The position numbers and the translations under genes are program-made. 64,000 nucleotides of DNA from positions 2,852,001 through 2,916,000 of the forward strand of contig NZ_CP040709.1 of NCBI RefSeq assembly GCF_005952805.1, given 5' to 3'. Origin of the DNA: Inhella inkyongensis. GTDB lineage: Bacteria > Pseudomonadota > Gammaproteobacteria > Burkholderiales > Burkholderiaceae_C. The notes under the pieces are model-generated. The model had not been told where the DNA came from, did not search any database, and worked only from the letters and a program-made list of their open reading frames with translations. Of the stretch, positions 1-9,883 are shown in pieces (positions within the stretch are counted from its first letter, which is position 1; every line of letters begins with the position of its first letter).

Positions 1-222
1 CATGTAGTCGGCCGTTGCGCGGTCCATGCCGACCGACCCGCCGGCGACGCCGCGAAAGATGTTGCCGCCGCCAATCACCACGGCCACTTCCACACCCAGC
101 TGCGTGACTTCCTGGATCTCGCGCACGATGCGCACGATGGTTGCGCGATTGATGCCAAAGGCGTCGTCGCCCATCAGGGCTTCACCAGAGAGCTTGAGCA
201 GGATGCGTTTATGAGCGGGCAT
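1..222 (-). CDS. pyrH: UMP kinase (uridylate kinase), N-terminal part only
   Basis: Phosphorylates UMP to UDP in pyrimidine nucleotide synthesis in the cytoplasm. The reading frame starts at an ATG (positions 222-220) and stays open for 74 codons to the window edge, so the C-terminal two thirds are outside. The visible part has the bacterial PyrH opening with the lysine- and glycine-rich nucleotide-binding segment [12 protein letters not shown] (residues 5-16) and the [11 protein letters not shown] loop (residues 48-58), which belong to the amino-acid-kinase fold. It follows tsf on the same strand after a hairpin, the usual rpsB-tsf-pyrH order. The ribosome binding site is weak. The identification is secure; only the extent is limited. 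Confidence 0.93.
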   Translation of the reverse strand, partial: MPAHKRILLKLSGEALMGDDAFGINRATIVRIVREIQEVTQLGVEVAVVIGGGNIFRGVAGGSVGMDRATADYM

Positions 223-256
223 GGGCAGGTCTTTGAGTGAGGGCTTTTACCAGTGT

Positions 257-281
257 AAAGGGCGCCCGGAGGCGCCCTTTT
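257..281 (-). terminator. Intrinsic terminator or attenuator between tsf and pyrH
   Basis: A perfect 10 bp stem (257-266 pairs with 271-280) closes a four-base loop. On the minus strand the stem is followed by TTTAC, so the U-tract is short. It sits just after the tsf stop codon and probably lowers read-through from rpsB-tsf into pyrH. The hairpin is seen directly; its termination efficiency is inferred. Confidence 0.6.
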
Positions 282-300
282 ATTGCGGGGTCAGAACGAC

Positions 301-1197
301 TTACTGGCCCTTGGCGGCGGCCACTTGGGCGGCCACTTCGGCGGCGAAGTCGTCCACCTTCTTCTCAATGCCTTCGCCCACCACGTACAGAGTGAAGGCC
401 TTCACAGCGGTGCTCTTGTCCTTGAGCATCGCGGCAACCGACTGCTTGCCATCAGGAGCCTTGACGAAAACTTGGTCCAGCAGACTGATTTCCTTCAGGT
501 ACTTGGCCACCGCACCGTCGACCATCTTGGTCTGGAACTCTGCCGCCTTGCCCGACTCAGCAGCCTTTTCGGCGGCGATCTTGCGCTCTTTCTCGATCAG
601 CTCGGCCGGCACATCGGCCGACGACAGGGCCACGGGCTTCATCGCGGCCACATGCATGGCGACATCCTTGGCGGCAACCTCATCGCCGTCGAAGGAGACC
701 ATCACACCGATGCGGGTGCCGTGCAGGTAATGGGCCAGCTTGCCGCCAGCGGCATAACGCTGGAAGCGGCGAATGGTCATGTTCTCGCCGATCTTGCCGA
801 TCAGACCCTTGCGCACATCTTCCACCGTGGGGCCGAAGCCCTCCTGGCTCAGCGGCAGCGCCGACAGGGCGGCCACATCGGCAGGGTTGCTGTCGACGAT
901 CAGGTTCGCCAGGGCATTGGTGAAGGCCAGGAACGCGTCGTTCTTGCTGACGAAGTCGGTCTCGCAGTTGATTTCAACCAGCGCACCGACGTCGCCCTTC
1001 ACAGCGGCGGCGATCACGCCTTCGGCGGTCACGCGCGAGGCGGCCTTGCCTGCCTTGTTGCCCAGCTTGACGCGCAGGATCTCTTCCGCACGGGCCAGGT
1101 CACCCTCGGCCTCGGTCAAGGCCTTCTTGCATTCCATCATCGGGGCGTCGGTGCGGGCGCGCAGCTCGGCGACCATGCTTGCGGTGATAGCAGCCAT
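301..1197 (-). CDS. tsf: Translation elongation factor Ts
   Basis: Guanine-nucleotide exchange factor that regenerates EF-Tu-GTP. The 298-residue product begins [16 protein letters not shown] and contains the family signature [11 protein letters not shown] near residues 17-27 and the core-domain segment [13 protein letters not shown] near residues 76-88. Two ATG codons lie in tandem (1200 and 1197). The second is preferred because it lies six bases from the GGAG ribosome binding site and gives the normal family N-terminus. It lies between rpsB and pyrH, with a terminator-like hairpin on each side, so the three genes are probably transcribed together at stepwise decreasing levels. Confidence 0.96.
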   Translation of the reverse strand: MAAITASMVAELRARTDAPMMECKKALTEAEGDLARAEEILRVKLGNKAGKAASRVTAEGVIAAAVKGDVGALVEINCETDFVSKNDAFLAFTNALANLIVDSNPADVAALSALPLSQEGFGPTVEDVRKGLIGKIGENMTIRRFQRYAAGGKLAHYLHGTRIGVMVSFDGDEVAAKDVAMHVAAMKPVALSSADVPAELIEKERKIAAEKAAESGKAAEFQTKMVDGAVAKYLKEISLLDQVFVKAPDGKQSVAAMLKDKSTAVKAFTLYVVGEGIEKKVDDFAAEVAAQVAAAKGQ

Positions 1198-1222
1198 CAT
1201 TCTCTCCAGGGGATTTGCTTGG

Positions 1223-1248
1223 AAAAAGGGGGCCTATAGCCCCCTTTG
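1223..1248 (-). terminator. Intrinsic terminator between rpsB and tsf
   Basis: A perfect 9 bp stem (1225-1233 with 1239-1247) has a five-base loop and is followed on the minus strand by five T residues. It is GC-rich and lies 20 bp after the rpsB stop. It is best read as a partial terminator that makes S2 more abundant than EF-Ts; complete termination would leave tsf without a promoter. Confidence 0.7.
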
Positions 1249-1268
1249 AATCGTGTGAGGGGAAAGGC

Positions 1269-2012
1269 TTAAGCGCCTTCGCTGACCTCGACGAACTCGT
1301 CACCGCTGGCCACGGCAGCGGCCAGTTCTTGGGTGGCGTTGGCACGGCCTTCGAGCACGGCGTCAGCCATGGCCTTGGCGTACAGCATGATGGCCTTGGC
1401 CGAGTCGTCGTTGCCAGGGATCACGTAGTCGATGCCCTCGGGCGAGTGGTTGGTGTCCACCACGGCGATCACGGGGATGCCCAGCTTCTTGGCTTCCGCC
1501 ACGGCGATCTTGTGGTAGCCGACGTCGATCACGAACAGGGCGTCGGGCAGACCACCCATGTCCTGAATGCCGCCGATGTTCTTTTCCAGCTTGGCGATAT
1601 CACGATCGAACATCAAGGCTTCTTTCTTGATCTTCGGCTCAGTACCGGCATCCTTGCTGGCCTGCATGTCCTTGAGCTTTTTCAGCGAACCCTTGACGGT
1701 CTTGAAGTTGGTCAGCATGCCGCCGAGCCAACGCTGCTCGACGAAGGGCATGCCGGCGCGCTGGGCTTCCATGGCGACGATGTCACGGGCCTGGCGCTTG
1801 GTGCCGACGAACAGGATGTTGCCGCGCTTGGCCGACAACTGGCGCACGAACTTCAGGGCTTCCTGGAAGGCCGGCAGGCTCTTTTCCAGGTTGATGATGT
1901 GAATCTTGTTGCGATGGCCGTAGATGAAGGGGGCCATCTTGGGGTTCCAGAAGCGGGTCTGGTGTCCAAAGTGGACGCCGGCTTCCAGCATTTCACGCAT
2001 AGTGACGGACAT
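1269..2012 (-). CDS. rpsB: Small ribosomal subunit protein uS2
   Basis: Structural protein of the 30S ribosomal subunit, 247 residues, the usual bacterial length. It starts [20 protein letters not shown], and the segments [23 protein letters not shown] and [19 protein letters not shown] are classic S2 blocks. The start at 2012 is supported by GGAGAG eight bases upstream; the longer ORF reaching 2069 reads through the leader and was rejected. It is the first gene of rpsB-tsf-pyrH and diverges from nnr. The 190 bp leader with hairpins is compatible with autoregulation by S2, as known in other proteobacteria. Confidence 0.97.
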   Translation of the reverse strand: MSVTMREMLEAGVHFGHQTRFWNPKMAPFIYGHRNKIHIINLEKSLPAFQEALKFVRQLSAKRGNILFVGTKRQARDIVAMEAQRAGMPFVEQRWLGGMLTNFKTVKGSLKKLKDMQASKDAGTEPKIKKEALMFDRDIAKLEKNIGGIQDMGGLPDALFVIDVGYHKIAVAEAKKLGIPVIAVVDTNHSPEGIDYVIPGNDDSAKAIMLYAKAMADAVLEGRANATQELAAAVASGDEFVEVSEGA

Positions 2013-2206
2013 GAGTCTCTCCGAAGGTTGGGTCTGAAGCCGGGCCTGACCATCTTGCGATGGCACCATTCGGGGCCTGGCTCGCGATTGAACGCTCGCA
2101 GCTTGAAGGCTTCGCCTTCACGCCGCGCTACCACTAGGTTGAAGTAATTTGATTTGCACAAAGCGCTGGGCCATTGCGCAAAACCCAAGGAGTATAGCGG
2201 GTTTCG
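2013..2206 (-). promoter_or_regulatory. rpsB leader and promoter region
   Basis: This 194 bp gap separates divergent rpsB and nnr. On the minus strand a good -10 hexamer TATACT lies at 2196-2191 with no convincing -35, which would give a leader of about 170 bases. The leader holds a short stem of GAAGGC and GCCTTC (2107-2121). A start of rpsB transcription here is an inference from the hexamer and orientation. No clear nnr promoter was found on the plus strand, although AAGGAG occurs at 2189-2194. Confidence 0.4.
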
Positions 2207-3721
2207 ATGAATTCTGAGCCCCACCGGGTCCTACCCCTCAATGAGCCCCTCGCCTTGCGCTGCGAGCAGCAGTTGCGCGAGCGGGAGCTGGCCATGGGCC
2301 GGCCGGGGGCCCCACCTCTGATGGAACGCGCTGGCTGGGGCGCCGCGCGGCTGGCCCGCGCACTGGCACCCGGAGCACGCCATGTCGCACTGCTGTGTGG
2401 CCCAGGCAACAACGGAGGTGATGGACTGATCGCCGCCCGGCATCTTCATCAGCAAGGGCTCCAGGTCAGCGTTCACCTCATCGGCGGGAGCCCACGCACC
2501 GAAGCCAATCGCCATGCACTAGCACAAGCGCAAGGCTGTGGCATAGCGTGCAGCCTCGATCTTCAGATTGCCCCGCGAGCGGATCTGGTCATCGATGCCA
2601 TGCTGGGGCTGGGCCTGCGCCGCCCTCTTCAAGGCGAGTTCCAGAAGGCGGCAGCGCTGCTGGCCCAGCACAGCGGGTTGCGCCTGGCGCTGGACCTGCC
2701 CAGCGGCCTTGACGCCAACACCGGCGCCGATTGGGGCGCGGCACCCTGTGATCACACGCTGAGCTTTTTAGCCCTTTCACCGGGTCTTTTTACCGGCGCC
2801 GGACGGCAGTTGGGCGGAACGGTTTGGCTGGATGGCCTAACGGACGGCACGGAGCCACCTTGGGCACACCCCCCAGCCGCCTGGCTACGGGGCGCCGAGG
2901 CGCTGACGCCGTGGCCCGAACAGGGTGCGCGCGGCCGCTGGCCACATGCGGGTCACAAAGGCACACAAGGTGATGTCTGCATCCTGGCAGGCGCAATGCC
3001 CGGCGCCGCACAGCTTGCTGCTCAGGCAGCCCTGGAGGCAGGGGCTGGCCGTGTCTATGTGCAAGGACTTGCTGCCCTGAACGCGGTCGAGCTGATGGCT
3101 GCGCCCGCAGAGCTGCCCTGGTTGCACAACGTCTTTGTGGCCGGCTGTGGCTGGAGCGAAGCCCAAGAAGAACGACTGGCAAACGTCCTGCACCAGGCCA
3201 AGCAGCTTGTGCTGGACGCAGGCGCGCTCAACGCAATTGCGCAATCAAGTGCCTTGCAGCGGCTACTCGCAGCGCGCAGCAGCTGTGCGCAGGAGACGGT
3301 GATCACCCCTCACCCACTGGAGGCCGCCCGCCTGCTCGGCATGGACACATCAAGCCTTCAGGCCGATCGCCTGGCCAGCGCCCAACTGCTGGCCGACCGA
3401 CTGAACTGCACAGTCATTCTGAAAGGCTCGGGCTCGGTGGTGGCCAGCCCAGGCCAGGTGCCCAGCCTGAACAGCACCGGACACGCCGCCCTGGCAAGCC
3501 CCGGCACCGGCGACGTGCTCGCCGGCTGGCTGGCCGGCCTCTGGACTCAGTCGAAGAAGCTGGCGCCGCACGAGCTCGCAGTGCTGGCCGTCGCTTGGCA
3601 CGGAGCTGCCGCTGATTTGGCTCCTCTTGGGGGCGGTCCCTTGATTGCCAGTCGACTGATCCAGGCAATGAGCACGCTCCACCCGCATCGCGCCTGCCGA
3701 CTGGCGCCCACGACGCGCTAA
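2207..3721 (+). CDS. nnr: Bifunctional NAD(P)H-hydrate repair enzyme (epimerase plus ADP-dependent dehydratase)
   Basis: Repairs damaged NADH and NADPH hydrates. The 504-residue protein has two domains. The N-terminal YjeF epimerase domain (about residues 15-215) carries CGPGNNGGDGL near residue 64. The C-terminal ribokinase-like dehydratase domain (about 240-500) carries HKGTQGDVCILAG, a TPHPLEAARLL segment near 367 and the nucleotide-site motif SPGTGDVLAGW near 430. It is a single gene divergent from rpsB and convergent with rnr. The ATG at 2207 has AAGGAG about 12 bases upstream, rather distant, so translation initiation may be modest. Confidence 0.93.
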   Translation: MNSEPHRVLPLNEPLALRCEQQLRERELAMGRPGAPPLMERAGWGAARLARALAPGARHVALLCGPGNNGGDGLIAARHLHQQGLQVSVHLIGGSPRTEANRHALAQAQGCGIACSLDLQIAPRADLVIDAMLGLGLRRPLQGEFQKAAALLAQHSGLRLALDLPSGLDANTGADWGAAPCDHTLSFLALSPGLFTGAGRQLGGTVWLDGLTDGTEPPWAHPPAAWLRGAEALTPWPEQGARGRWPHAGHKGTQGDVCILAGAMPGAAQLAAQAALEAGAGRVYVQGLAALNAVELMAAPAELPWLHNVFVAGCGWSEAQEERLANVLHQAKQLVLDAGALNAIAQSSALQRLLAARSSCAQETVITPHPLEAARLLGMDTSSLQADRLASAQLLADRLNCTVILKGSGSVVASPGQVPSLNSTGHAALASPGTGDVLAGWLAGLWTQSKKLAPHELAVLAVAWHGAAADLAPLGGGPLIASRLIQAMSTLHPHRACRLAPTTR

Positions 3722-3743
3722 ATCCCACCCAGACCCAAGCCGC

Positions 3744-5900
3744 TCAGCGTCGCGCCCCCTTGCCGCGCAGGGGAACGCTAGAGGCCCGCGCCGGCTTGGC
3801 CCGCTGCGCCCGCTCGCGCCGCGCCTGTTTCAACTCGCGATCCTCAAGCTCTACACCCCGCAATTGCTCGACCGCCGATCCCGGCTGCGCTCCCTTTCCG
3901 CGCGGCCCGGGTTTGGACGCCGCCTTGGCGGGCACAGAGGCTTTGGCTGCAGCCGTTTGAAACAGGCGGAACTCGATGCGGCGACCGTCCAAATCCACGC
4001 GGCTGACCTGCACATGCAAGCGAGCCCCGATTCCGTAACGGATTCCAGTCCGCTCGCCACGCAACTCCTGGCGCGTCTCATCCAGCCGGAAGTACTCACC
4101 TCCCAGTTCGGTCACATGCAGCAAGCCCTCCACGAACAGGGACTCCAACTGCACAAAGACACCAAAGGGCGTCACCGCCGTCACATGGCCCAGATAGTCC
4201 TCACCCAGGCGATCGCGCATATAGCGACACTTCAGCCAGGCCTCGACATCGCGTGAGGCCTCGTCGGCTCGTCGTTCATTGCCGCTGCAGTGCAGACCGA
4301 TCTGCTCCCAAGCCCCGAGAGCCTGCTCTTGCGCCTGCCGCCCGCGACCCGTGGCACCCCCGAGGGAATAGCGCTTGCCAGCCAGCAAAGCCTTGATCAC
4401 CCGGTGCACCAACAAGTCCGGATAGCGCCGAATCGGACTGGTGAAGTGCGTGTAGGCCGAATAGGCCAATCCAAAGTGGCCGTTGTTATAGGGCGTGTAG
4501 AGCGCCTGCTGCATAGAGCGCAGCAAGAGCATGTGGATCTGCGCGGTATCCGGACGGTCCTTGGTGGCCTGCGAGAGCGCCTGCAAATCGGCCGGCTTGA
4601 GTTTTTCCGGCAGGTCAATGTTCAAACCCAGGGAGCGCAAAGCGGCCAACAAGGTTTGGCGCTTTTCTTCGGTCGGCCCCTCATGAACCCGGAACAACGC
4701 CGGATGTTCGGCCTGCTCGATGAACTCGGCCGCACAGACATTGGCGGCCAACATCGCCTCTTCGATGAGGCGATGGGCCTCATTGCGCATGCGCGGAACG
4801 ATGCGTTCGATGCGGCCGTTCTCATCACAGACGATCTGCGTCTCCGGCGTGTCGAAATCCACTGCCCCGCGCCGCCCCCGTGCACCCAACAAGGCCTTGT
4901 AGACACCATGCAGATGCAAAAGATGCGGCAACAAGGCGCTACGGCGCTGAGCTTCCGGGCCACGCGTGTTCGCCAACATCGCAGCCACTTCGGTATAGGT
5001 CAGCCGGGCATGCGAACGGATCACAGCCGGATAGAACTGGTAGGCCTCAGTCTCACCGGTTGAAGACACCGCCATATCGCAGACGAGAGTCAGCCGCTCG
5101 ACATCGGGATTGAGCGAGCACAGGCCATTGGAGAGCTTCTCCGGCAGCATGGGGATGACGCGACGCGGAAAGTACACCGATGTCGCGCGCTCAAAGGCAT
5201 CGGCATCCAGGGCCTCGCCCATCCGCACGTAGTGACTCACATCGGCGATGGCCACCAGCAGTCGCCACCCCTCCCCACTGGGCTCGCAATAGACCGCATC
5301 GTCAAAGTCGCGCGCGTCCTCACCATCAATGGTGACCAACTCGACATCGCGCAAATCCACACGCCCCTTGAGGTCGAGCGCTCGCAACTTTTCCGGCAAC
5401 TTTGCGGCTTGAGCCAAGGTCTCGGCCGAGAACACATGCGGCACTTCGTACTTGCGCACCGCAATTTCGATCTCCAAGCCCGGGTCGTCGATATCACCGA
5501 GCACCTCGGTAATCCGACCGACCGGCTGCGCATACAGCGTGGGGGGCTCCGTCAGCTCCACCGCCACCACCTGCCCGGGACGCGCCTGTGCCGTCGCACC
5601 CTTGGGAATCAGGATGTCCTGGCCCATGCGCTTGTCTTCCGGCGCGACCAACCAAACCCCCTGCTCCAGCAGCAAGCGGCCGATCAGCGGACGCTTGCGC
5701 CGCTCCACAATTTCCAGGATCCGACCTTCGGGCCGCCCGCGCTTGTCAATGCGGACCACTCGCGCCCGTACCTGATCCCCATGAAGCGCCGCCCGCATCT
5801 CATTGGGCGGCAAGTAGAGATCCGGACCGCCGCCCTGCAGGAGCACGAAACCATGCCCGTCACGGTGCCCCTGTAATGGACCGCAGACCTCTTGCAGCAA
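3744..5900 (-). CDS. rnr: Exoribonuclease R lacking the N-terminal helix-turn-helix domain
   Basis: Degrades structured RNA 3' to 5' in the cytoplasm. The 718 residues show an OB cold-shock domain from residue 5 (GHRDGHGFVL), a second OB region, the RNB catalytic core with the acidic motif IDGEDARDFDDAVY (191-204), a C-terminal S1 domain (GHVTAVTPFGVFVQL) and a basic Ala/Lys/Arg tail. The only standard start is TTG at 5900, without a visible ribosome binding site. The open frame extends upstream only to a stop inside tRNA-Leu (near 6034) and has no ATG, GTG or other TTG, so the winged-helix domain usual in RNase R cannot be encoded. A non-standard start such as ATT or ATC a little upstream is possible. 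Confidence 0.92.
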   Translation of the reverse strand: MLQEVCGPLQGHRDGHGFVLLQGGGPDLYLPPNEMRAALHGDQVRARVVRIDKRGRPEGRILEIVERRKRPLIGRLLLEQGVWLVAPEDKRMGQDILIPKGATAQARPGQVVAVELTEPPTLYAQPVGRITEVLGDIDDPGLEIEIAVRKYEVPHVFSAETLAQAAKLPEKLRALDLKGRVDLRDVELVTIDGEDARDFDDAVYCEPSGEGWRLLVAIADVSHYVRMGEALDADAFERATSVYFPRRVIPMLPEKLSNGLCSLNPDVERLTLVCDMAVSSTGETEAYQFYPAVIRSHARLTYTEVAAMLANTRGPEAQRRSALLPHLLHLHGVYKALLGARGRRGAVDFDTPETQIVCDENGRIERIVPRMRNEAHRLIEEAMLAANVCAAEFIEQAEHPALFRVHEGPTEEKRQTLLAALRSLGLNIDLPEKLKPADLQALSQATKDRPDTAQIHMLLLRSMQQALYTPYNNGHFGLAYSAYTHFTSPIRRYPDLLVHRVIKALLAGKRYSLGGATGRGRQAQEQALGAWEQIGLHCSGNERRADEASRDVEAWLKCRYMRDRLGEDYLGHVTAVTPFGVFVQLESLFVEGLLHVTELGGEYFRLDETRQELRGERTGIRYGIGARLHVQVSRVDLDGRRIEFRLFQTAAAKASVPAKAASKPGPRGKGAQPGSAVEQLRGVELEDRELKQARRERAQRAKPARASSVPLRGKGARR

Positions 5901-5929
5901 GCCCGGCGCCGCGCTCGATTCCGATGGGC

Positions 5930-5959
5930 TTGTCAGTTTGGCTTTTTTGATGATATAGT
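5930..5959 (+). promoter_or_regulatory. Promoter of first tRNA-Leu
   Basis: The -35 hexamer TTGTCA (5930-5935) and the -10 hexamer TATAGT (5954-5959) are 18 bases apart, 47 bases before the mature tRNA. The second tRNA-Leu gene has the same architecture. The promoter lies over the 5' end of rnr, which runs in the opposite direction. Confidence 0.75.
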
Positions 5960-6005
5960 CCTTGTCTTTCCTGCAGCGTACCTCAGCAATGAGGCCTGTA
6001 GCGAA

Positions 6006-6090
<85 letters not shown>

Positions 6091-6096
6091 ACACTC

Positions 6097-6127
6097 AAAA
6101 AGCCAGCACATTGTGCTGGCTTTTTTC
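6097..6127 (+). terminator. Terminator after tRNA-Leu copy 1
   Basis: The stem AAAGCCAGCACA with TGTGCTGGCTTT is nearly perfect and is followed by a run of six T residues, seven bases after the tRNA CCA end. It is a strong intrinsic terminator on the plus strand. Confidence 0.85.
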
Positions 6128-6199
6128 TTTCCATCCTCGCGCGCTAACTCGGTCTTTTGACTGGGCCGCCGAGGGGCAGAGCAAAGAATTTCTCGAAAC

Positions 6200-6229
6200 T
6201 TGCAGATTCGAAAAATTTGATGATAGAGT
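6200..6229 (+). promoter_or_regulatory. Promoter of second tRNA-Leu
   Basis: TTGCAG (6200-6205) and TAGAGT (6224-6229) are separated by 18 bases, the same spacing as for copy 1, and TTTGATGATA is shared around the -10. The rest of the 179 bp between the two tRNA genes holds only the first terminator and an AT-rich stretch. Confidence 0.7.
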
Positions 6230-6269
6230 AGCGGTCTTTCGGGCAGAGACGTAGGTCGACAGCTTCGAA

Positions 6270-6354
<85 letters not shown>

Positions 6355-6360
6355 AACAGA

Positions 6361-6390
6361 AAAAGGCCAGCACAGCGTGCTGGCCTTTTG
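6361..6390 (+). terminator. Terminator after tRNA-Leu copy 2
   Basis: A perfect 13 bp stem (6361-6373 with 6377-6389) with a three-base loop ends in TTTTG. It resembles the terminator of copy 1 in the shared CCAGCAC core, which supports duplication of the full unit. Confidence 0.82.
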
Positions 6391-6416
6391 CTTTTCCGGC
6401 GTGCATCTTTGATGCG

Positions 6417-6449
6417 AAAAAATGGCCAGCCGATTGAACTGGCCATTTT
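6417..6449 (-). terminator. Terminator of the hisZ-purA-phosphoribosyltransferase cluster
   Basis: An 11 bp perfect stem (6419-6429 with 6439-6449) is followed on the minus strand by six T residues. It lies 15 bp after the phosphoribosyltransferase stop. The A-run on the other arm could also support weak termination in the other direction. Confidence 0.78.
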
Positions 6450-6463
6450 GGAGTCCGAAGAAC

Positions 6464-6985
6464 TCAGATCGAAAGCTTCTTCTTCAGCGCCTCGGGACGC
6501 AGCGTGTCGTACTCCTCAAACGGCTGATGGATCCAGGGGCTGGTGTCCAGCTTCTCAACGAAGTACTCCGGCGTGTAGGTCGACACACCCTTCACCCAGA
6601 TGACCGCCGAACGCAGTTCGGTGATGGCCGGAGTGGCGCGCAGACGCTCCACCACCGCGTTCAGCGTCACGCCGGAATCGGCCAGATCGTCCACCAGCAA
6701 CACGCGGCCCGCCAACTCACCCTTGGGCATGGTGATGTACTTGGCGATGTCCAGACGACCTTGCAGCGTGCCGCCCTCGGCGCGGTAGGAACTGGTCGAC
6801 ATGATGCCCAGCGGCTTGTCGAACACCCGCGAGAGCACATCACCGGGGCGCAGGCCGCCACGTGCCAGGCACAGGATCTGGTCGAATTCCCAGCCCGAGG
6901 CATGGACCTTCAGAGCCAGCTTTTCCACCAGCAGGTGGTATTCGTCCCAGGAAACGTAGAGGTGCTTGCCGTCATCGGTCAGCAT
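6464..6985 (-). CDS. Phosphoribosyltransferase family protein, substrate unknown
   Basis: A 173-residue type I phosphoribosyltransferase with the PRPP-binding loop RVLLVDDLADSGVTL near residues 94-108, flanked by an ARGGLRPGDVLSR substrate loop. It probably salvages a purine base such as hypoxanthine or guanine, but specificity cannot be read from sequence. The start is MLTDDGKHLYVSWDEYH at 6985 with AAGG eight bases upstream; the longer ORF to 7252 overlaps purA and is rejected. Directly downstream of purA, so a nucleotide-salvage role fits. Confidence 0.88.
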   Translation of the reverse strand: MLTDDGKHLYVSWDEYHLLVEKLALKVHASGWEFDQILCLARGGLRPGDVLSRVFDKPLGIMSTSSYRAEGGTLQGRLDIAKYITMPKGELAGRVLLVDDLADSGVTLNAVVERLRATPAITELRSAVIWVKGVSTYTPEYFVEKLDTSPWIHQPFEEYDTLRPEALKKKLSI

Positions 6986-7043
6986 GGTTGGCCTTTCGGT
7001 GGCGATGGAGTGAGGGATTCTGTCGATTGAGGCGATTCGCGCC

Positions 7044-8450
<1,407 letters not shown>

Positions 8451-8463
8451 TCATTCATGCCGC

Positions 8464-9621
8464 TCAGAGCGGCCGCACCATCCACTGACCGTCTTGCCCG
8501 ACGAGCTCGCGATCGCAGGCGTATTCCTCACCCTCGTCCTCATGGCCAGGCAACACACAGACCACGGTCTCACCCTGCTGGCGCAGCTCGCGCACCGCTT
8601 GGCGCAAGCTCGCATCATCGCCCCAAGGCGCACGCACCGCCGCCCGCAGCGTTGAGGGCGTCAGGCCCTCCACCAAGGCCTTCAAGTCCAGACTGAAACC
8701 GACCGCCGGGCGTCGCCGCCCGAAGGCTGCACCCACTTCGTCATAGCGGCCGCCTCGCAGCAATACCTCGCACTGACCCGATCCATAGGCGCTGAAGCAA
8801 ACGCCCGTGTAGTACTCATTGGCGCCCACACCCGCCAGATCAATGCCAATCTGCAAACTGGGGTGGCTCTTGCGCAGGTGCTCGACTAGCCAGCCCAGAT
8901 CCCTCAAGGCCTGACTGAGCGCATCGCTGTTCGGCAAGACCGCCGCCGCCTGGGCCAGCACTTCAACACCCCCCTCCAGGTCAAGCAAAGCCTGTAGGCC
9001 TTGTTGAACCGCAAGTGGCAGCATGGCAGTGGCCTGCGCCAGCTGCTGGGCATCGCGCACCTGCAGTGCGGCGCGAACGGCCTGACAGTCCGACAGTGAC
9101 GCACCCACCAACAGCGCCGCCAACGGCCGCGCATCACTGAAATCAAGCAGGGGCAAGGGCAATCCGGCCGCCACCAAGGCATCCAGGGCCAGATCGATCA
9201 CCTCCAGATCGGCCTCAAGCCCGGCATGGCCGTAGATCTCCACGCCAAACTGCAAGGGCTCGCGGGAACTCAACACGCTGGCCGGGCGGGTGTGCACCAC
9301 CGGACCGCAGTAGCACAGCCGCGTCACGCCACGCCGATTGAGCAAATGGGCGTCGATACGGGCCACCTGCGGCGTCATGTCGGCGCGCACACCCAGTGAG
9401 CGCCCAGACAATTGATCGACCAACTTGAAGGTGCGCAGATCCTGTGAGCGAGCCTGACCGCTCAGAAGCGACTCCAGGTGCTCCAACAGCGGGGGTTGGA
9501 CCAGCTCGCAGCCGTAGCTGCGCGCCAAATCAAGAAGACACCGACGCATTTCTTCAATGCGGCGGGCCTGCGCAGGCAAGACATCGGCCAGGTGCTCAGG
9601 CAGCAGCCACGCTGAACTCAT
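8464..9621 (-). CDS. hisZ: ATP phosphoribosyltransferase regulatory subunit
   Basis: HisZ is a class II tRNA-synthetase-like paralogue that activates the short form of HisG in the first step of histidine synthesis. The 385-residue protein opens MSSAWLLPEHLADVLPAQA and carries the synthetase-like motif 2 region (CYCGPVVHTRPAS) and GGRYDEVGAAFGRRRPAVGFSLDLK near the C-terminus. It is distinguished from the true HisRS at 16782 by lacking the anticodon-binding domain. Position upstream of purA and downstream of the DUF2065 gene is the common Burkholderiales order. Confidence 0.93.
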   Translation of the reverse strand: MSSAWLLPEHLADVLPAQARRIEEMRRCLLDLARSYGCELVQPPLLEHLESLLSGQARSQDLRTFKLVDQLSGRSLGVRADMTPQVARIDAHLLNRRGVTRLCYCGPVVHTRPASVLSSREPLQFGVEIYGHAGLEADLEVIDLALDALVAAGLPLPLLDFSDARPLAALLVGASLSDCQAVRAALQVRDAQQLAQATAMLPLAVQQGLQALLDLEGGVEVLAQAAAVLPNSDALSQALRDLGWLVEHLRKSHPSLQIGIDLAGVGANEYYTGVCFSAYGSGQCEVLLRGGRYDEVGAAFGRRRPAVGFSLDLKALVEGLTPSTLRAAVRAPWGDDASLRQAVRELRQQGETVVCVLPGHEDEGEEYACDRELVGQDGQWMVRPL

Positions 9622-9650
9622 GCAGAAAATGCCGGGGGGTTAAAACGGGC

Positions 9651-9656
9651 ATTCTA
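9651..9656 (-). promoter_or_regulatory. Candidate -10 element for hisZ
   Basis: TAGAATGC lies on the minus strand 30 bases before the hisZ start. The same octamer occurs upstream of ppa. No good -35 hexamer is visible, so this is a tentative promoter. Confidence 0.35.
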
Positions 9657-9697
9657 CCGGGGCCGTTCAGGGTCTCCCCTAGCCTCCCCGGCCGGTT

Positions 9698-9880
9698 TCA
9701 GCGCATCAACAACATCAAACCCAAACCTACCACCACGCTCATCAGGCCAATGAAGCGCAACTGCCCATCGCTGAGTTGGAGCAATCGGCTGAACATGGCG
9801 CGCCACTGGCCGGGCCCGAGCAAGGGCATCAAACCCTCCACCACCAGCATCAAGGCCAGGGCCAGGCCAAGCCCTTCCAT
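9698..9880 (-). CDS. DUF2065 small inner-membrane protein
   Basis: A 60-residue protein with two hydrophobic segments (about 3-22 and 42-59) separated by the amphipathic stretch RAMFSRLLQLSDGQLRF. The pattern matches the DUF2065/YjeT family, which accompanies hflK-hflC in proteobacteria. Its stop lies 76 bp before hisZ and its ATG is four bases after the hflC stop, so it is probably translated from the hflK-hflC transcript. Function is unknown; a role as a small partner of the HflK/HflC complex is an inference from linkage. Confidence 0.85.
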   Translation of the reverse strand: MEGLGLALALMLVVEGLMPLLGPGQWRAMFSRLLQLSDGQLRFIGLMSVVVGLGLMLLMR

Positions 9881-9883
9881 GGC